Assembly (NCBI RefSeq): GCF_018403285.1
Contig: NZ_BOSJ01000004.1
Span: forward strand, 248,001-312,000
Origin: Paenibacillus sp. J45TS6
GTDB taxonomy: Bacteria > Bacillota > Bacilli > Paenibacillales > Paenibacillaceae
Reading direction: 5' to 3'
DNA: 64,000 nucleotides
Positions within the stretch are counted from its first letter, which is position 1; each line of letters opens with the position of its first letter. The position numbers and the translations under genes were made by a program. Positions 19,776 through 28,779 of the stretch are shown in pieces. The notes under the pieces were generated by a model. It saw nothing but the letters and a program-made list of their open reading frames with translations. It did no database searches and was not told the origin of the DNA.

Positions 19776-20831
19776 TTAAATATAAATTTCTACAATTGCG
19801 ATATAACGATGCTTCGCAAGATCAATAAACCCATGAGGGCTTTTTACAAGAGGCCTGAAATAATCATTTGGATTGTTCAGTACAATAATGCCAGTATCTC
19901 CGGTAGTGAGCAGGACCTTTTTACCAATAAAATTCGGCAGCAAATGTTTGATAAAACTTTGGGTTACTTCTGCATTTAATTGACCAAAGCTAAGACCGTA
20001 CAGCTCGCATAGGACAGAGATATACTCTTGTTTGGATTGATACACGCGAGTGGTAGTCATGGCGCTGTAGACGTCTGCCACAGCCGCTATACGCGAATAA
20101 GGATGGATGTCATCCTTGCGCAGCCCATAGGGGTATCCGCTTCCATCTTCACGTTCATGATGCTGAAGTGCAGGGAGGGCAAGCAGTTCATTTCCTGTAG
20201 ATGCAAGAATAATGTCATGTCCTTGCTTTGCGTGTTTTTTCATGATTCGAAATTCTTCGGTACTGAGTTTCCCGGGCTTATGCAATAGTTCTTGTGGGAC
20301 TACTGATTTCCCGATATCAATGAGATATCCTGCTTTAGAGATGTTATAACAGTCCTCTGCTGAATAACCGAGCCAAGAGGCCATATAATACGTGAGAATG
20401 CCTACTTGGACTGAATGGTTATATGTATACTCATCATCCCGGTCTAAAAGCAGGAGCAGTGAGACAACATCCTTCTGTTCAACAAGTTGCTCTGTCATCG
20501 GTTGAAGCAGTTCATCAACCTCGTTCATGGCAATGGTTCCAGAGTTCATCGCTTGCTTGAAAATAGTTGCTGTTCCTGCCATCGTTGTATCAAACAACGG
20601 AACCAGCTTCATAAGTGACTCCCCGGGGGACGAAGTGACAACAGGGGTAGGAAAATCGGGCAACTGTACACTATCTGCGATGTCTACATAATCAATACCA
20701 TGTAATTTAAGTCTACTAATATCGGAATCGTTAAGGAGAGAGCCTGCTGGCATCAGCTGCACACCGGAATGATTAAATGCATCACTTTCCAGTAACTGAC
20801 CGGGCTTAAGATCGGTGACATGTAATCTCAA
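19776..20831 (-). CDS. HD-GYP domain protein with altered HD motif
   Basis: A 351-aa protein with an N-terminal helical/beta region and an HD-GYP domain from about residue 130. HD-GYP enzymes hydrolyse cyclic di-GMP. Most ligand motifs are present: YNHSVQVG (about 137-144), KHAKQGHD, QHHEREDGSGYP and VYSAMTTTRVYQ. The central HD pair, however, reads YLIDIGK: the His is replaced by Ile171 (codon ATT). This may abolish hydrolysis and leave binding or sensing. The start is a TTG behind AAAGGTGG. It lies head-away from the intact paralog at 23275, with moaDE and yunD between. Confidence 0.88.
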   Translation of the reverse strand: MRLHVTDLKPGQLLESDAFNHSGVQLMPAGSLLNDSDISRLKLHGIDYVDIADSVQLPDFPTPVVTSSPGESLMKLVPLFDTTMAGTATIFKQAMNSGTIAMNEVDELLQPMTEQLVEQKDVVSLLLLLDRDDEYTYNHSVQVGILTYYMASWLGYSAEDCYNISKAGYLIDIGKSVVPQELLHKPGKLSTEEFRIMKKHAKQGHDIILASTGNELLALPALQHHEREDGSGYPYGLRKDDIHPYSRIAAVADVYSAMTTTRVYQSKQEYISVLCELYGLSFGQLNAEVTQSFIKHLLPNFIGKKVLLTTGDTGIIVLNNPNDYFRPLVKSPHGFIDLAKHRYIAIVEIYI

Positions 20832-20916
20832 ACAAATAAACCACCTTTAAGCATTGAATTTAAAAATATCATAACAAGAAAAAAATGGTATGACAATGAC
20901 CTGTTAAAGGAAACGG

Positions 20917-21648
20917 TCATGTTTTGGGATTCCACGGTCCGGTCTGATGGCCCTTCCACTCGGATCCATCTGCCCATATTTCTTTTTTCCATATAGGGAC
21001 AATTTCTTTCAGACGTTCAATAGCATATCTGCTGGCATCATAGCAATCGGCTCGGTGAGGAGAAGAAACCGCGATGACTACACTTACCTCTGCAATTCCT
21101 ACTTTACCCAGTCGATGGGAGATGGCACACCGCGTTCCAGGCCAGCGTTGATCTATTTCTTGTCCTATCGTTTGCATCATAGATAAAGCCATAGGAACAT
21201 AAGCCTCATATTCAAGAAGAATAGTCCGCTGATCTCCCGTCATTTCTCGTGTGGTACCAACAAAGGATAGGGCAGCTCCATGATTAGGAGTAATGACTTT
21301 ATCGGTTACTTGTTCCACAGACAGTGGAGAGTACCCAATTGTATATAACCCATCTGACGTGGTGTGGATCTCTTCATTGTCAGCGGAACCCGAAGTGGCT
21401 CCGTCTCCACCAGAAACAGGCGGGATGAGGGCAATTTCATCGTCTGTGTTTAGTAGCGAGTGTGAGGGTGCGTATTCTTGGTTTATGGCAATAATCGCAC
21501 TGTCTATCAGTCCCGCAGCATCGGGATATTGATGAATGAGTTCTTCTTTTACTTGCCCTGCTGTTGTAGATTCTGCTAATGTAAGTTCGACTCTGGATTT
21601 GCCAATTCTCTCAGCTATTCCTGCAAATAATAAAACAGTTATTTTCAT
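20917..21648 (-). CDS. moaDE: MoaD-MoaE fusion, molybdopterin synthase
   Basis: A 243-aa fusion. Residues 1-81 are a MoaD-type ubiquitin fold ending in PPVSGG (G80, G81). A linker of about 20 residues follows, then a MoaE domain from about 102 (GAALSFVGTTREM, LEYEAYVPMALSMM, HRLGKVGIAEVSV, SPHRADCYDASRY, PIWKKEIWADGSEW). Molybdopterin synthase turns precursor Z into molybdopterin using a thiocarboxylate at the MoaD C-terminal Gly. Here that Gly is internal, so the chain must be cut after GG to work, as known for mycobacterial MoaX. GAGGTG lies 5 nt before the ATG. No other moa genes are nearby. Confidence 0.9.
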   Translation of the reverse strand: MKITVLLFAGIAERIGKSRVELTLAESTTAGQVKEELIHQYPDAAGLIDSAIIAINQEYAPSHSLLNTDDEIALIPPVSGGDGATSGSADNEEIHTTSDGLYTIGYSPLSVEQVTDKVITPNHGAALSFVGTTREMTGDQRTILLEYEAYVPMALSMMQTIGQEIDQRWPGTRCAISHRLGKVGIAEVSVVIAVSSPHRADCYDASRYAIERLKEIVPIWKKEIWADGSEWKGHQTGPWNPKT

Positions 21649-21780
21649 TTTTTCACCTCATTTTTGCTTGGGAAACCCTTTTAATATATCATATCTAACA
21701 TAGAAATGTTATGCTTATCTATTAGAGGAAACGGAAAAAAAGGACCAGGCTGTATCATTTTTCCGGAGGAGGGAACGAAG

Positions 21781-23229
21781 ATGAACGTTTCACACAAACA
21801 AATACTCACCATTCTTCACACGAATGATATCCATAGTCATTTTGAACAAATGGGCTCGCTTGCAGCGATGATTCATGAAGCTAAAGAACAATCTTCATCC
21901 GGAGAAGAAGTGCTCGTCCTTGATATAGGAGATCATATGGACCGGATGGCCGTAGAGACAGAGGGCACGATGGGCGGCGCAAATATTGATATCATTAATA
22001 TGACAGGCTATGATGCGATTACAATCGGAAATAATGAAGGTCTAACGTTTACAGCAGATATTCTTGATCAAGCATATGCAGGGATTTTATGCCCCGTTGT
22101 ATGTGGGAACCTCCTATTAAAAAGCACAGGGAAACCTCCCTTATGGATGGAACCCTATCATATCATAAATAAAGGCGGGATTCGGATTGGACTCCTCGGA
22201 GCGACTGCTCCGTTTAACTCTTTTTATGAACTGCTTGGACTCGAAGCACTTGATCCGATGGATACATTACGAAGTCAGGTTGCCGAGATAAGGGATCAGG
22301 TTGATATTGTGATTGTATTGTCTCACTTAGGTCTTATGATGGATGAGAGAATAGCCGAAATAATAGAAGGGATTGATGTGATTCTAGGGGGACATACACA
22401 CCATGTGCTTAAAGAACCGCTGCTCATAAATCGTACTGTGGTTTGCGGCGCGGGAAAATATGGTAAGTATTTGGGGAAAGTAACCCTTGAACGTCATCCT
22501 GGACAGGAGCGTTTTTCTTTGGTTTCTGGCGGATGTTATCCGGTGAATGAGATGCTTTTAGATGAAAATGTAACTGCGGCCATTCTTGCTCATCGTGAGC
22601 AGGCTGAGATTAGACTGAGCCGGACCGTAGCAATTACAGACAAAGAACTTCCTATTTCTTGGAATGAGGAGTCCCCCTTTGGTAATATGTTAGCTCAGGC
22701 AGTAAGACAATTCACAGGGGCAGAACTTTCTGTTGTGAATGCAGGTCAGCTCTTAGGGGCGCTTCCAGCAGGAAATATTACGGAGGGTATGTTACATTCT
22801 TTATGTCCATCTCCCATAAATGCGTGTACAATTCAGTTAAAAGGGTCAGATTTGCGCAGAGCGCTGGAACAAAGTCTGCTTCCTGAATATAGAGAGCTAG
22901 TATTCAAAGGATTTGGCTTCCGAGGATACCAAATGGGGAATTTGTGTCTCGATGGTGCTGAAGTATATTATGATGATTCGCTGCCGCCATATCATAAGAT
23001 TACGGAGATTCGTGTTCAGGGAACTGTTCTAAGCGATGAGCAGCTTTATCAAGTAGGAACGCTTGATATGTTTACATTTAATATTGGTTATGAAAGTCTT
23101 GCTTTAGGTACCGACCTATCCTATCGATTACCCGAGTTTATTAGAGATTTGCTTGGTATGGAACTGCAAAGACCGGAGTCACTAGAAGAAAGTTCTTTAG
23201 CCCGTTGGCATCCGATCATATCGAGGTAA
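21781..23229 (+). CDS. yunD: Metallophosphatase / 5'-nucleotidase family (YunD-like)
   Basis: A 482-aa protein with a calcineurin-like phosphoesterase domain (LHTNDIHSHFEQ, LDIGDHMDRM, ITIGNNEG, VLSHLG, LGGHTHHVL) and a C-terminal 5'-nucleotidase domain (VNAGQLLGALPAGNITEG, FKGFGFRGYQMGN). There is no signal peptide, so it is probably cytoplasmic. The open frame begins at 21706, but ATG at 21781 behind CCGGAGGAGGG is the better start. The family hydrolyses nucleotides; the substrate here is unknown. In B. subtilis yunD neighbours yunC. Confidence 0.88.
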   Translation: MNVSHKQILTILHTNDIHSHFEQMGSLAAMIHEAKEQSSSGEEVLVLDIGDHMDRMAVETEGTMGGANIDIINMTGYDAITIGNNEGLTFTADILDQAYAGILCPVVCGNLLLKSTGKPPLWMEPYHIINKGGIRIGLLGATAPFNSFYELLGLEALDPMDTLRSQVAEIRDQVDIVIVLSHLGLMMDERIAEIIEGIDVILGGHTHHVLKEPLLINRTVVCGAGKYGKYLGKVTLERHPGQERFSLVSGGCYPVNEMLLDENVTAAILAHREQAEIRLSRTVAITDKELPISWNEESPFGNMLAQAVRQFTGAELSVVNAGQLLGALPAGNITEGMLHSLCPSPINACTIQLKGSDLRRALEQSLLPEYRELVFKGFGFRGYQMGNLCLDGAEVYYDDSLPPYHKITEIRVQGTVLSDEQLYQVGTLDMFTFNIGYESLALGTDLSYRLPEFIRDLLGMELQRPESLEESSLARWHPIISR

Positions 23230-23274
23230 AGGAACTGTTAGAGAGCATTTTAATGTAGGCAGGAGAGGGTGACC

Positions 23275-24390
23275 TTGCGTCTTGTACCCATTGCTATGCT
23301 TGAGCCCGGGATGAAACTCGGCAAGCGAATATATAATGATGAGGGTATTGTTTTACTCAGTGAACAAATTGAACTGACAACCCATCTGATCAAGCGAATC
23401 TCTCAGTTGGGTATTAGTTATGTATATATTCAGGACCCTCAAATGGAAGATATCGATTTTCCTATTATGTTACGAGAAGAAACTAGGATCCGAGCGATGA
23501 AGGAGATTAAAGAGCAGTTCACCAGTCTAGCAGGCGGTAAAATGAAACATAAATATCCTTATTTAGGGAAAAAATTTACCGGTGTGATGGAGCTGATTCT
23601 TGAGGATATTTGTTCTCAGCCAGGTGTCATGATTATGATGACGGGAATGCATACCATGGATCACACTTTGTATGATCATTCGCTTAATGTATGTATTCAT
23701 TCTTTGATTCTTGGTAAGGCACTCGGTTATGACAAAAATAAACTGATGGAGATCGGTCTTGGTGCGATGCTGCATGATATAGGCAAGACTCAAATCCCTC
23801 CTCATATTTTGCAAAAGCCAGGAAAGCTAACTCATGAGGAATATGAAATCGTAAAGAATCATACGTTATATGGATTCAAACTTTTAAAAGATGAACCTGG
23901 CATCCCTTTATTATCGGCACATTGTGCACTTCAGCACCATGAACGAATGGATGGTCAAGGTTATCCTCAAGGGCTAAAGGGATCGGATATTCACGAATAT
24001 GGCAAACTGCTTGCACTTACAGACTCTTATGATGCCATGACCACGAATCGTGTATATCAGAATGCTCTGCTGCCTCATCAAGCAGTAGAAATGCTGTTCG
24101 CGGGTACAGGAACACTCTATGATCAGCATATCTTGGAGGTTTTTAGAGATTATGTAGCTATTTATCCGGTCGGTCTTACCGTACAGCTTATCACGGGGGA
24201 CACGGCAGTCGTTGTTCGTATCCATCCCGAAGCACCGCATCGTCCCGTTGTTCGAATTATTAAAGATTCGGAAGGCAGGCAGCTGCATACCCCTTATGAT
24301 CTCGACTTAATGGAACATTTATCCGTTATGATTGCGGGTGTGGGCGGGGAGGCAGTTATGATGACTTCGGAAGAGCCTCAGTTTACATAA
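23275..24390 (+). CDS. HD-GYP domain protein, likely cyclic-di-GMP phosphodiesterase
   Basis: A 371-aa protein with a 100-residue N-terminal region and an intact HD-GYP domain: YDHSLNVCIHSL, AMLHDIGKTQIP (the HD pair), VKNHTLYGF, LQHHERMDGQGYPQGL and DSYDAMTTNRVYQ. It should hydrolyse cyclic di-GMP. I start at the TTG at 23275, 9 nt after AGGAG, rather than the GTG at 23269, which is too close. This gives MRLVPIAMLEPGM, similar to the N-terminus of the paralog at 20831. It follows yunD by 45 bp in the same direction. Confidence 0.88.
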   Translation: MRLVPIAMLEPGMKLGKRIYNDEGIVLLSEQIELTTHLIKRISQLGISYVYIQDPQMEDIDFPIMLREETRIRAMKEIKEQFTSLAGGKMKHKYPYLGKKFTGVMELILEDICSQPGVMIMMTGMHTMDHTLYDHSLNVCIHSLILGKALGYDKNKLMEIGLGAMLHDIGKTQIPPHILQKPGKLTHEEYEIVKNHTLYGFKLLKDEPGIPLLSAHCALQHHERMDGQGYPQGLKGSDIHEYGKLLALTDSYDAMTTNRVYQNALLPHQAVEMLFAGTGTLYDQHILEVFRDYVAIYPVGLTVQLITGDTAVVVRIHPEAPHRPVVRIIKDSEGRQLHTPYDLDLMEHLSVMIAGVGGEAVMMTSEEPQFT

Positions 24391-24489
24391 CGAGGTATTT
24401 TGTTCGGTAAACAGATGTGATATACGAAATGAATAATGTTAAGGATTGCTTATGCTATCCGTTTATTTTAGGAAGTAAGGTGAATTAAA

Positions 24490-25632
24490 ATGAGTTTATT
24501 AAATCATGAATCAAATTCTTTGCAAATTATTTCTCCGTCTTATGATCCTTGGGACCCTATTATGTCACTGCGAAAATACGGGCAGCATAAGCTGACAAGT
24601 GTAGAGATGACAGTGACTCACTTGTGTAATATGCGCTGCGAACATTGTGCCGTAGGAGACATGCTTGTCATGAAAGAGGCGCCTGCACTGCCTGTTTCTG
24701 AAATGATCAAGGCCCTGGATCAGGTGGAGCATCTTGAAACGATTAGTTTGACAGGCGGAGAACCAAGTTTTCTCGAAAAAACGGTAGATGAAATGATTGT
24801 ACCGCTGCTGAAATACGCAAGAGAACGGGGGATAAGATCCCAGATTAACTCTAACCTGACACTTGACCTAAGTCGTTATGAGAAAATGCTGCCTTATCTT
24901 GATGTTATGCATATTTCTTTTAATTATCTAAGTGCTAAGGATCTGCATGAGGTCGGATTTACAAACAGTCCGCGGCCGGTGAGTTATGAAGTAGCAGCAA
25001 GAATGTACGATAAAATGATGGAGAATTCTTTGAAACTCAGTGAGCAAGGAATGTTTATATCGGCCGAATCCATGATCAATTATCGCACGCATGATAAATT
25101 AGCGGGTATCCATCGTTTAATTGGACAGATGGGAGCAAAACGTCATGAGGTGCACCCGATGTATGCGTCTAATTTTGCCGCTTCTCTGCCGGTACTTTCA
25201 TTAGATGACATGCGGGCCAGTATTCATGGACTGCTGGATGCCAGAGACAAAGACATGTGGATGTTGTTTGGAACCCTTCCATTTTACGCTTGTAATGGGG
25301 GAGAGGAAGATCGTAAGCTTATCTCAAGACTGCATAAAGAGCCAAATGTAACGGTTCGTAATGATCCGGATGGTCGCAATCGGGTTAATGTGAACATGTT
25401 TACCGGTAATGTGTATGTGACAGATTTTGCAGATATCCCTGCTTTCGGCAACATTAAAAATAAGAAGCTTGATGATATTTTTGAAGAATGGACGACAAAT
25501 CATCCACTTAATCAGACCGTAAACTGTTTTTGTGATGCTGCTCAGTGCTGTGGACCTAACCTGCTTGTAGCAGATATGTATTATAAGGATGTAGATTTCA
25601 AAACTAGAAAAGCATTCTCTGATATCGTCTAA
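24490..25632 (+). CDS. yfkAB: Radical SAM protein YfkAB
   Basis: A 380-aa radical SAM protein. The 4Fe-4S motif CNMRCEHC sits at about residue 47 (CxxxCxxC), followed by ISLTGGEPSF. Near the C-terminus is a second Cys cluster, CFCDAAQCCGPN (CxCxxxxC type), that defines the YfkAB group. B. subtilis YfkAB has this architecture; its substrate is not known to me. GGAAGTAAGG precedes the ATG. It is probably monocistronic, ending at a terminator at 25692. Confidence 0.85.
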   Translation: MSLLNHESNSLQIISPSYDPWDPIMSLRKYGQHKLTSVEMTVTHLCNMRCEHCAVGDMLVMKEAPALPVSEMIKALDQVEHLETISLTGGEPSFLEKTVDEMIVPLLKYARERGIRSQINSNLTLDLSRYEKMLPYLDVMHISFNYLSAKDLHEVGFTNSPRPVSYEVAARMYDKMMENSLKLSEQGMFISAESMINYRTHDKLAGIHRLIGQMGAKRHEVHPMYASNFAASLPVLSLDDMRASIHGLLDARDKDMWMLFGTLPFYACNGGEEDRKLISRLHKEPNVTVRNDPDGRNRVNVNMFTGNVYVTDFADIPAFGNIKNKKLDDIFEEWTTNHPLNQTVNCFCDAAQCCGPNLLVADMYYKDVDFKTRKAFSDIV

Positions 25633-25691
25633 CCTAATTAACTTAAGTAAATATAAGGTTATCGTCAGGCAAGAAGAATTTTCATAAAGGA

Positions 25692-25727
25692 GAGGCAGTC
25701 ACGTCATATACGTAACTGCCTCTTTTT
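25692..25727. terminator. Terminator between yfkAB and P-type ATPase
   Basis: GAGGCAGTCACG (25692-25703) pairs with CGTAACTGCCTC (25711-25722) with one mismatch, loop 7 nt, then TTTTT. Confidence 0.8.
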
Positions 25728-25738
25728 AGATTTATTCG

Positions 25739-28399
25739 TTAGGAAGTAGCCTGATCATCTTTACGCATGCTTACTCGTATAAATTTAATTACTTCCATCA
25801 GCAGTACGGAGCCGAGGGCAAGTCCACCGGCAATAAGGAACTCATTCCATCCAAACGTTGCTGGAATGGAGAAGATACCGCGCACGCCAGGAAGCAACGT
25901 AATTCCGTAAAGAACGAAACATAGTAGGACGGCTCCAATAACATACTTATTGGACAAGAAGCCAACCTGGAAAATCGTTTGCTGGCTGGAACGTGCTGCA
26001 AAGGTCTGCAGGGTACGTGCTAGAATCAGCGTTGTAAAGGCCATGGCCACACTCATCTCCGGCGAATGTTGAAGGCCAATATATTGGGAGATAATAACAG
26101 CGATCCCGATAAGGAGACCTCTGGTAATCACCGCTGTGAGTGTTCCACCGGCAAAGATACCTTCGTTAATATCACGCGGCTTCCGCGACATCACATTCGG
26201 TTCTGCTTTTTCCATCCCCAGTGCGATGGCAGGAAGCGAGTCATTCGCCAAATTGATGAACAAGAGCTGAATCGCTGTAAATGGATTAATCCAGTCCACA
26301 ATCAAAGCGAAGAGAATCGCTATAATTGCACCTAAATTCCCCGCAAACAGATAAGCGATCGCTTTCTTAATGTTATCAAATACAGTACGACCTACTTCAA
26401 CGGCGTTAACTATGGAAACGAAATTATCATCCGTCAGAATCATGGCCGACGCATCTTTAGCTACGTCCGTACCACTGCCCATTGCAACCCCGATATCAGC
26501 TTGTTTCAATGCAGGAGCATCGTTAACTCCGTCACCCGTCATAGCGGTGATTTGGCCTTTTTTCTGCCAAGCACGAACAATTCGGATTTTATTCTCTGGT
26601 GATACACGAGCGTAGACGGAGATTTGTTCTAACTTCTGATCAAGTTCTTGTTCAGACATGGCATCAAGTTCTTGACCTGTTACCGCAATATCTCCCTCAC
26701 TCATGAGTCCGATATCTCGTCCAATAGCCTGAGCTGTTGTTTTATGGTCGCCTGTAATCATTACCGTACGGATTCCTGCTTTTTTGGATTCCACAATTGA
26801 GTCAAAGACCTCTTCACGCGGAGGATCGATCATTGCGGTAAGACCGACAAGGACAAGGTCGTATTCGTCACTTACATTGATCTCCGTTGTTTCATTTGGA
26901 ATGTTTTTATAAGCATAGGCAAGAACACGAAGCGCTCGTTTAGAGAACTCTTCATTTTGATGACGGAACTGTTCGATCATTTCATCTGTGAGCGGTTGTT
27001 CTTCGCCGTGGATGAAGACACGATTACAACGACTGAAGAGTACGTCAGGTCCGCCTTTTGTCAAAATTGTTTTCTGTCCATCAAAGGTATGGATGGTAGA
27101 CATCAGTTTTCGATCTGAGTCGAAAGGAATTTCAGCTTCTCGTGGGAACTGGTCCCGAATTTCTCGGTAATGTTTGTTTTTAGTATTACTAAACGCAATA
27201 AGCGCAATCTCCGTTGGATCACCGAGTTCTTTTCCTTCTTCATTGATATGAGAATCGTTACAAAGTACAGCAATGTGCAAGAGTCTTCGTTCTGCAGCGG
27301 TTAACGTATCTGGATCATCTGGAAATTCTTCTTTGGTTCCTTCAGGCAGATAATAATCGACCACGGTCATTCGGTTTTGAGTCAGTGTACCGGTTTTATC
27401 TGTACAAATTACACTTGTTGAACCTAGAGACTCAACCGCAGGCAGCTTACGAATAATCGCATGCTGTTTTGCCATTTTATTCGTTCCCACGGAAAGAACA
27501 ATCGTCACAATGGATGATAAAGCTTCCGGGATGGCGGCAACGGCAACAGCAACAGCGAACATAAGAGCATTCAGGATCGATGCAGTCATATCAACTGAAT
27601 TATTGTTAAAGTAAATACGCGCTGCTTCTACGCCGAAAATAATAACGGACAGGATGAGAATGAATATCCCTAGTTTTTTACTGAATTTATCTAATTTACG
27701 CTGGAGCGGTGTTTGCTTAGATTCTGCACTTTCAATCAGACCTGCAATTTTTCCAATCTCTGTTTGTTCTCCGGTAGCCGTAACGACAATCGTTCCTCGG
27801 CCGTAAACAGTAAGAGCACCGCTAAATACCATATTAAGGCGATCACCAATAGCAGCTTCACCTTCTATAGGATCGGTATGCTTCTCAACAGCTTCCGATT
27901 CACCGGTCAGCATACCTTCGTTTACCTTTAGGCTGCCGGATTCAATGATACGTCCGTCTGCAGGCACATTGTCTCCTGCCTCAAGCAGCACAATGTCGCC
28001 GGGTACAAGTTCTCTGGCAGGTATCGTTATACGTGCACCGTCTCGAATGACTTTCGCTTCGGGAGCAGAGAGGTTACGCAGGGCATCAAGTGAACTTTCT
28101 GCTTTTCTTGTTTGCACCACACTAACGATGGCGTTAAGAACAAGGACAAGAAAAATAATTAAAGATTCAATATATTGCCCGAGGAAAAGCTGAACAGCAG
28201 CTGCGATAAGAAGTACAATGACCATGGGGTCTTTAAAGTTTTCTAAAAAAAGTTTCCATATGGGATCTCTGTCTTTTGCTTTCAGTTCATTATAGCCTTC
28301 TGAATCCAGTCGTTTTTGTGCTTCTGTACTGGAAATTCCTTGTTCTGAACTTTTTACTTTGCTGAGAACCTCTTCTTTACTTTGTTGATAGTAATTCAA
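25739..28399 (-). CDS. Calcium-type P-type ATPase (SERCA-like, YloB-type)
   Basis: An 886-aa P2-type ATPase. Features in order: N-terminal cation-ATPase domain, LTGESEAVEK actuator motif, AVAAIPEALSSIV in helix M4 (the PEAL-type ion site of calcium pumps), D334 in ICTDKTGTLTQN as the phosphorylated Asp, TGDGVNDAPALK hinge, and NLANDSLPAIALGME in M6. Length is close to B. subtilis YloB (about 890 aa). It probably exports Ca2+; Mn2+ is possible. GGGAGGGAAATTCGA precedes the ATG. Its 5' region carries paired repeats (see 28477-28551). Confidence 0.9.
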   Translation of the reverse strand: MNYYQQSKEEVLSKVKSSEQGISSTEAQKRLDSEGYNELKAKDRDPIWKLFLENFKDPMVIVLLIAAAVQLFLGQYIESLIIFLVLVLNAIVSVVQTRKAESSLDALRNLSAPEAKVIRDGARITIPARELVPGDIVLLEAGDNVPADGRIIESGSLKVNEGMLTGESEAVEKHTDPIEGEAAIGDRLNMVFSGALTVYGRGTIVVTATGEQTEIGKIAGLIESAESKQTPLQRKLDKFSKKLGIFILILSVIIFGVEAARIYFNNNSVDMTASILNALMFAVAVAVAAIPEALSSIVTIVLSVGTNKMAKQHAIIRKLPAVESLGSTSVICTDKTGTLTQNRMTVVDYYLPEGTKEEFPDDPDTLTAAERRLLHIAVLCNDSHINEEGKELGDPTEIALIAFSNTKNKHYREIRDQFPREAEIPFDSDRKLMSTIHTFDGQKTILTKGGPDVLFSRCNRVFIHGEEQPLTDEMIEQFRHQNEEFSKRALRVLAYAYKNIPNETTEINVSDEYDLVLVGLTAMIDPPREEVFDSIVESKKAGIRTVMITGDHKTTAQAIGRDIGLMSEGDIAVTGQELDAMSEQELDQKLEQISVYARVSPENKIRIVRAWQKKGQITAMTGDGVNDAPALKQADIGVAMGSGTDVAKDASAMILTDDNFVSIVNAVEVGRTVFDNIKKAIAYLFAGNLGAIIAILFALIVDWINPFTAIQLLFINLANDSLPAIALGMEKAEPNVMSRKPRDINEGIFAGGTLTAVITRGLLIGIAVIISQYIGLQHSPEMSVAMAFTTLILARTLQTFAARSSQQTIFQVGFLSNKYVIGAVLLCFVLYGITLLPGVRGIFSIPATFGWNEFLIAGGLALGSVLLMEVIKFIRVSMRKDDQATS

Positions 28400-28476
28400 T
28401 TCGAATTTCCCTCCCTTGTTATTCTGGCTGCCAAAGATTTCAATTAGGCCTGCATTCTCTTTTGCCTTATGTATAT

Positions 28477-28589
28477 TTCAAGCATCAGCAAAAGAAAGTA
28501 ATGATCTCTCTCCGTGTAATTTCTCCACACCCTCCTCTTGTTATGCTTGAATCATAAATACTCTGTTCATTACCCGCTTAAATAAGCGG
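28477..28589 (-). promoter_or_regulatory. Structured 5' leader of the P-type ATPase gene
   Basis: Read on the minus strand, CCGCTTATTTAAGCGG forms a hairpin (28574-28589), followed by TTCAAGCAT (28551-28543) and its exact complement ATGCTTGAA (28485-28477) enclosing 57 nt with a small GTGT/ACAC pair. It lies about 80 bp before the ATPase start. It does not match a riboswitch class I can name. The whole interval 28400-28779 has no other gene. Confidence 0.4.
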
Positions 28590-28632
28590 AGACACCCCAT
28601 TTTTTCAGTTAAATATATATCTTTTGTGAATC

Positions 28633-28665
28633 GAATCCATTTCAAATGAGTGATGGAATGGATTC
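28633..28665. promoter_or_regulatory. Inverted repeat upstream of HAD gene
   Basis: GAATCCATTTC (28633-28643) pairs with GGAATGGATTC (28655-28665), one wobble. No T-run follows. It could be an operator between the divergent ATPase and HAD genes. Identity of a binding protein is unknown. Confidence 0.4.
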
Positions 28666-28779
28666 AATCGATTTATATTTTACATAACTCCGGTTTACAT
28701 GGCTGTTAAAAAATGCGTATCATATATATAGATCGTTATATACTTCGAAATATGTTGTTACGGAAAGGATGCTGCAATA

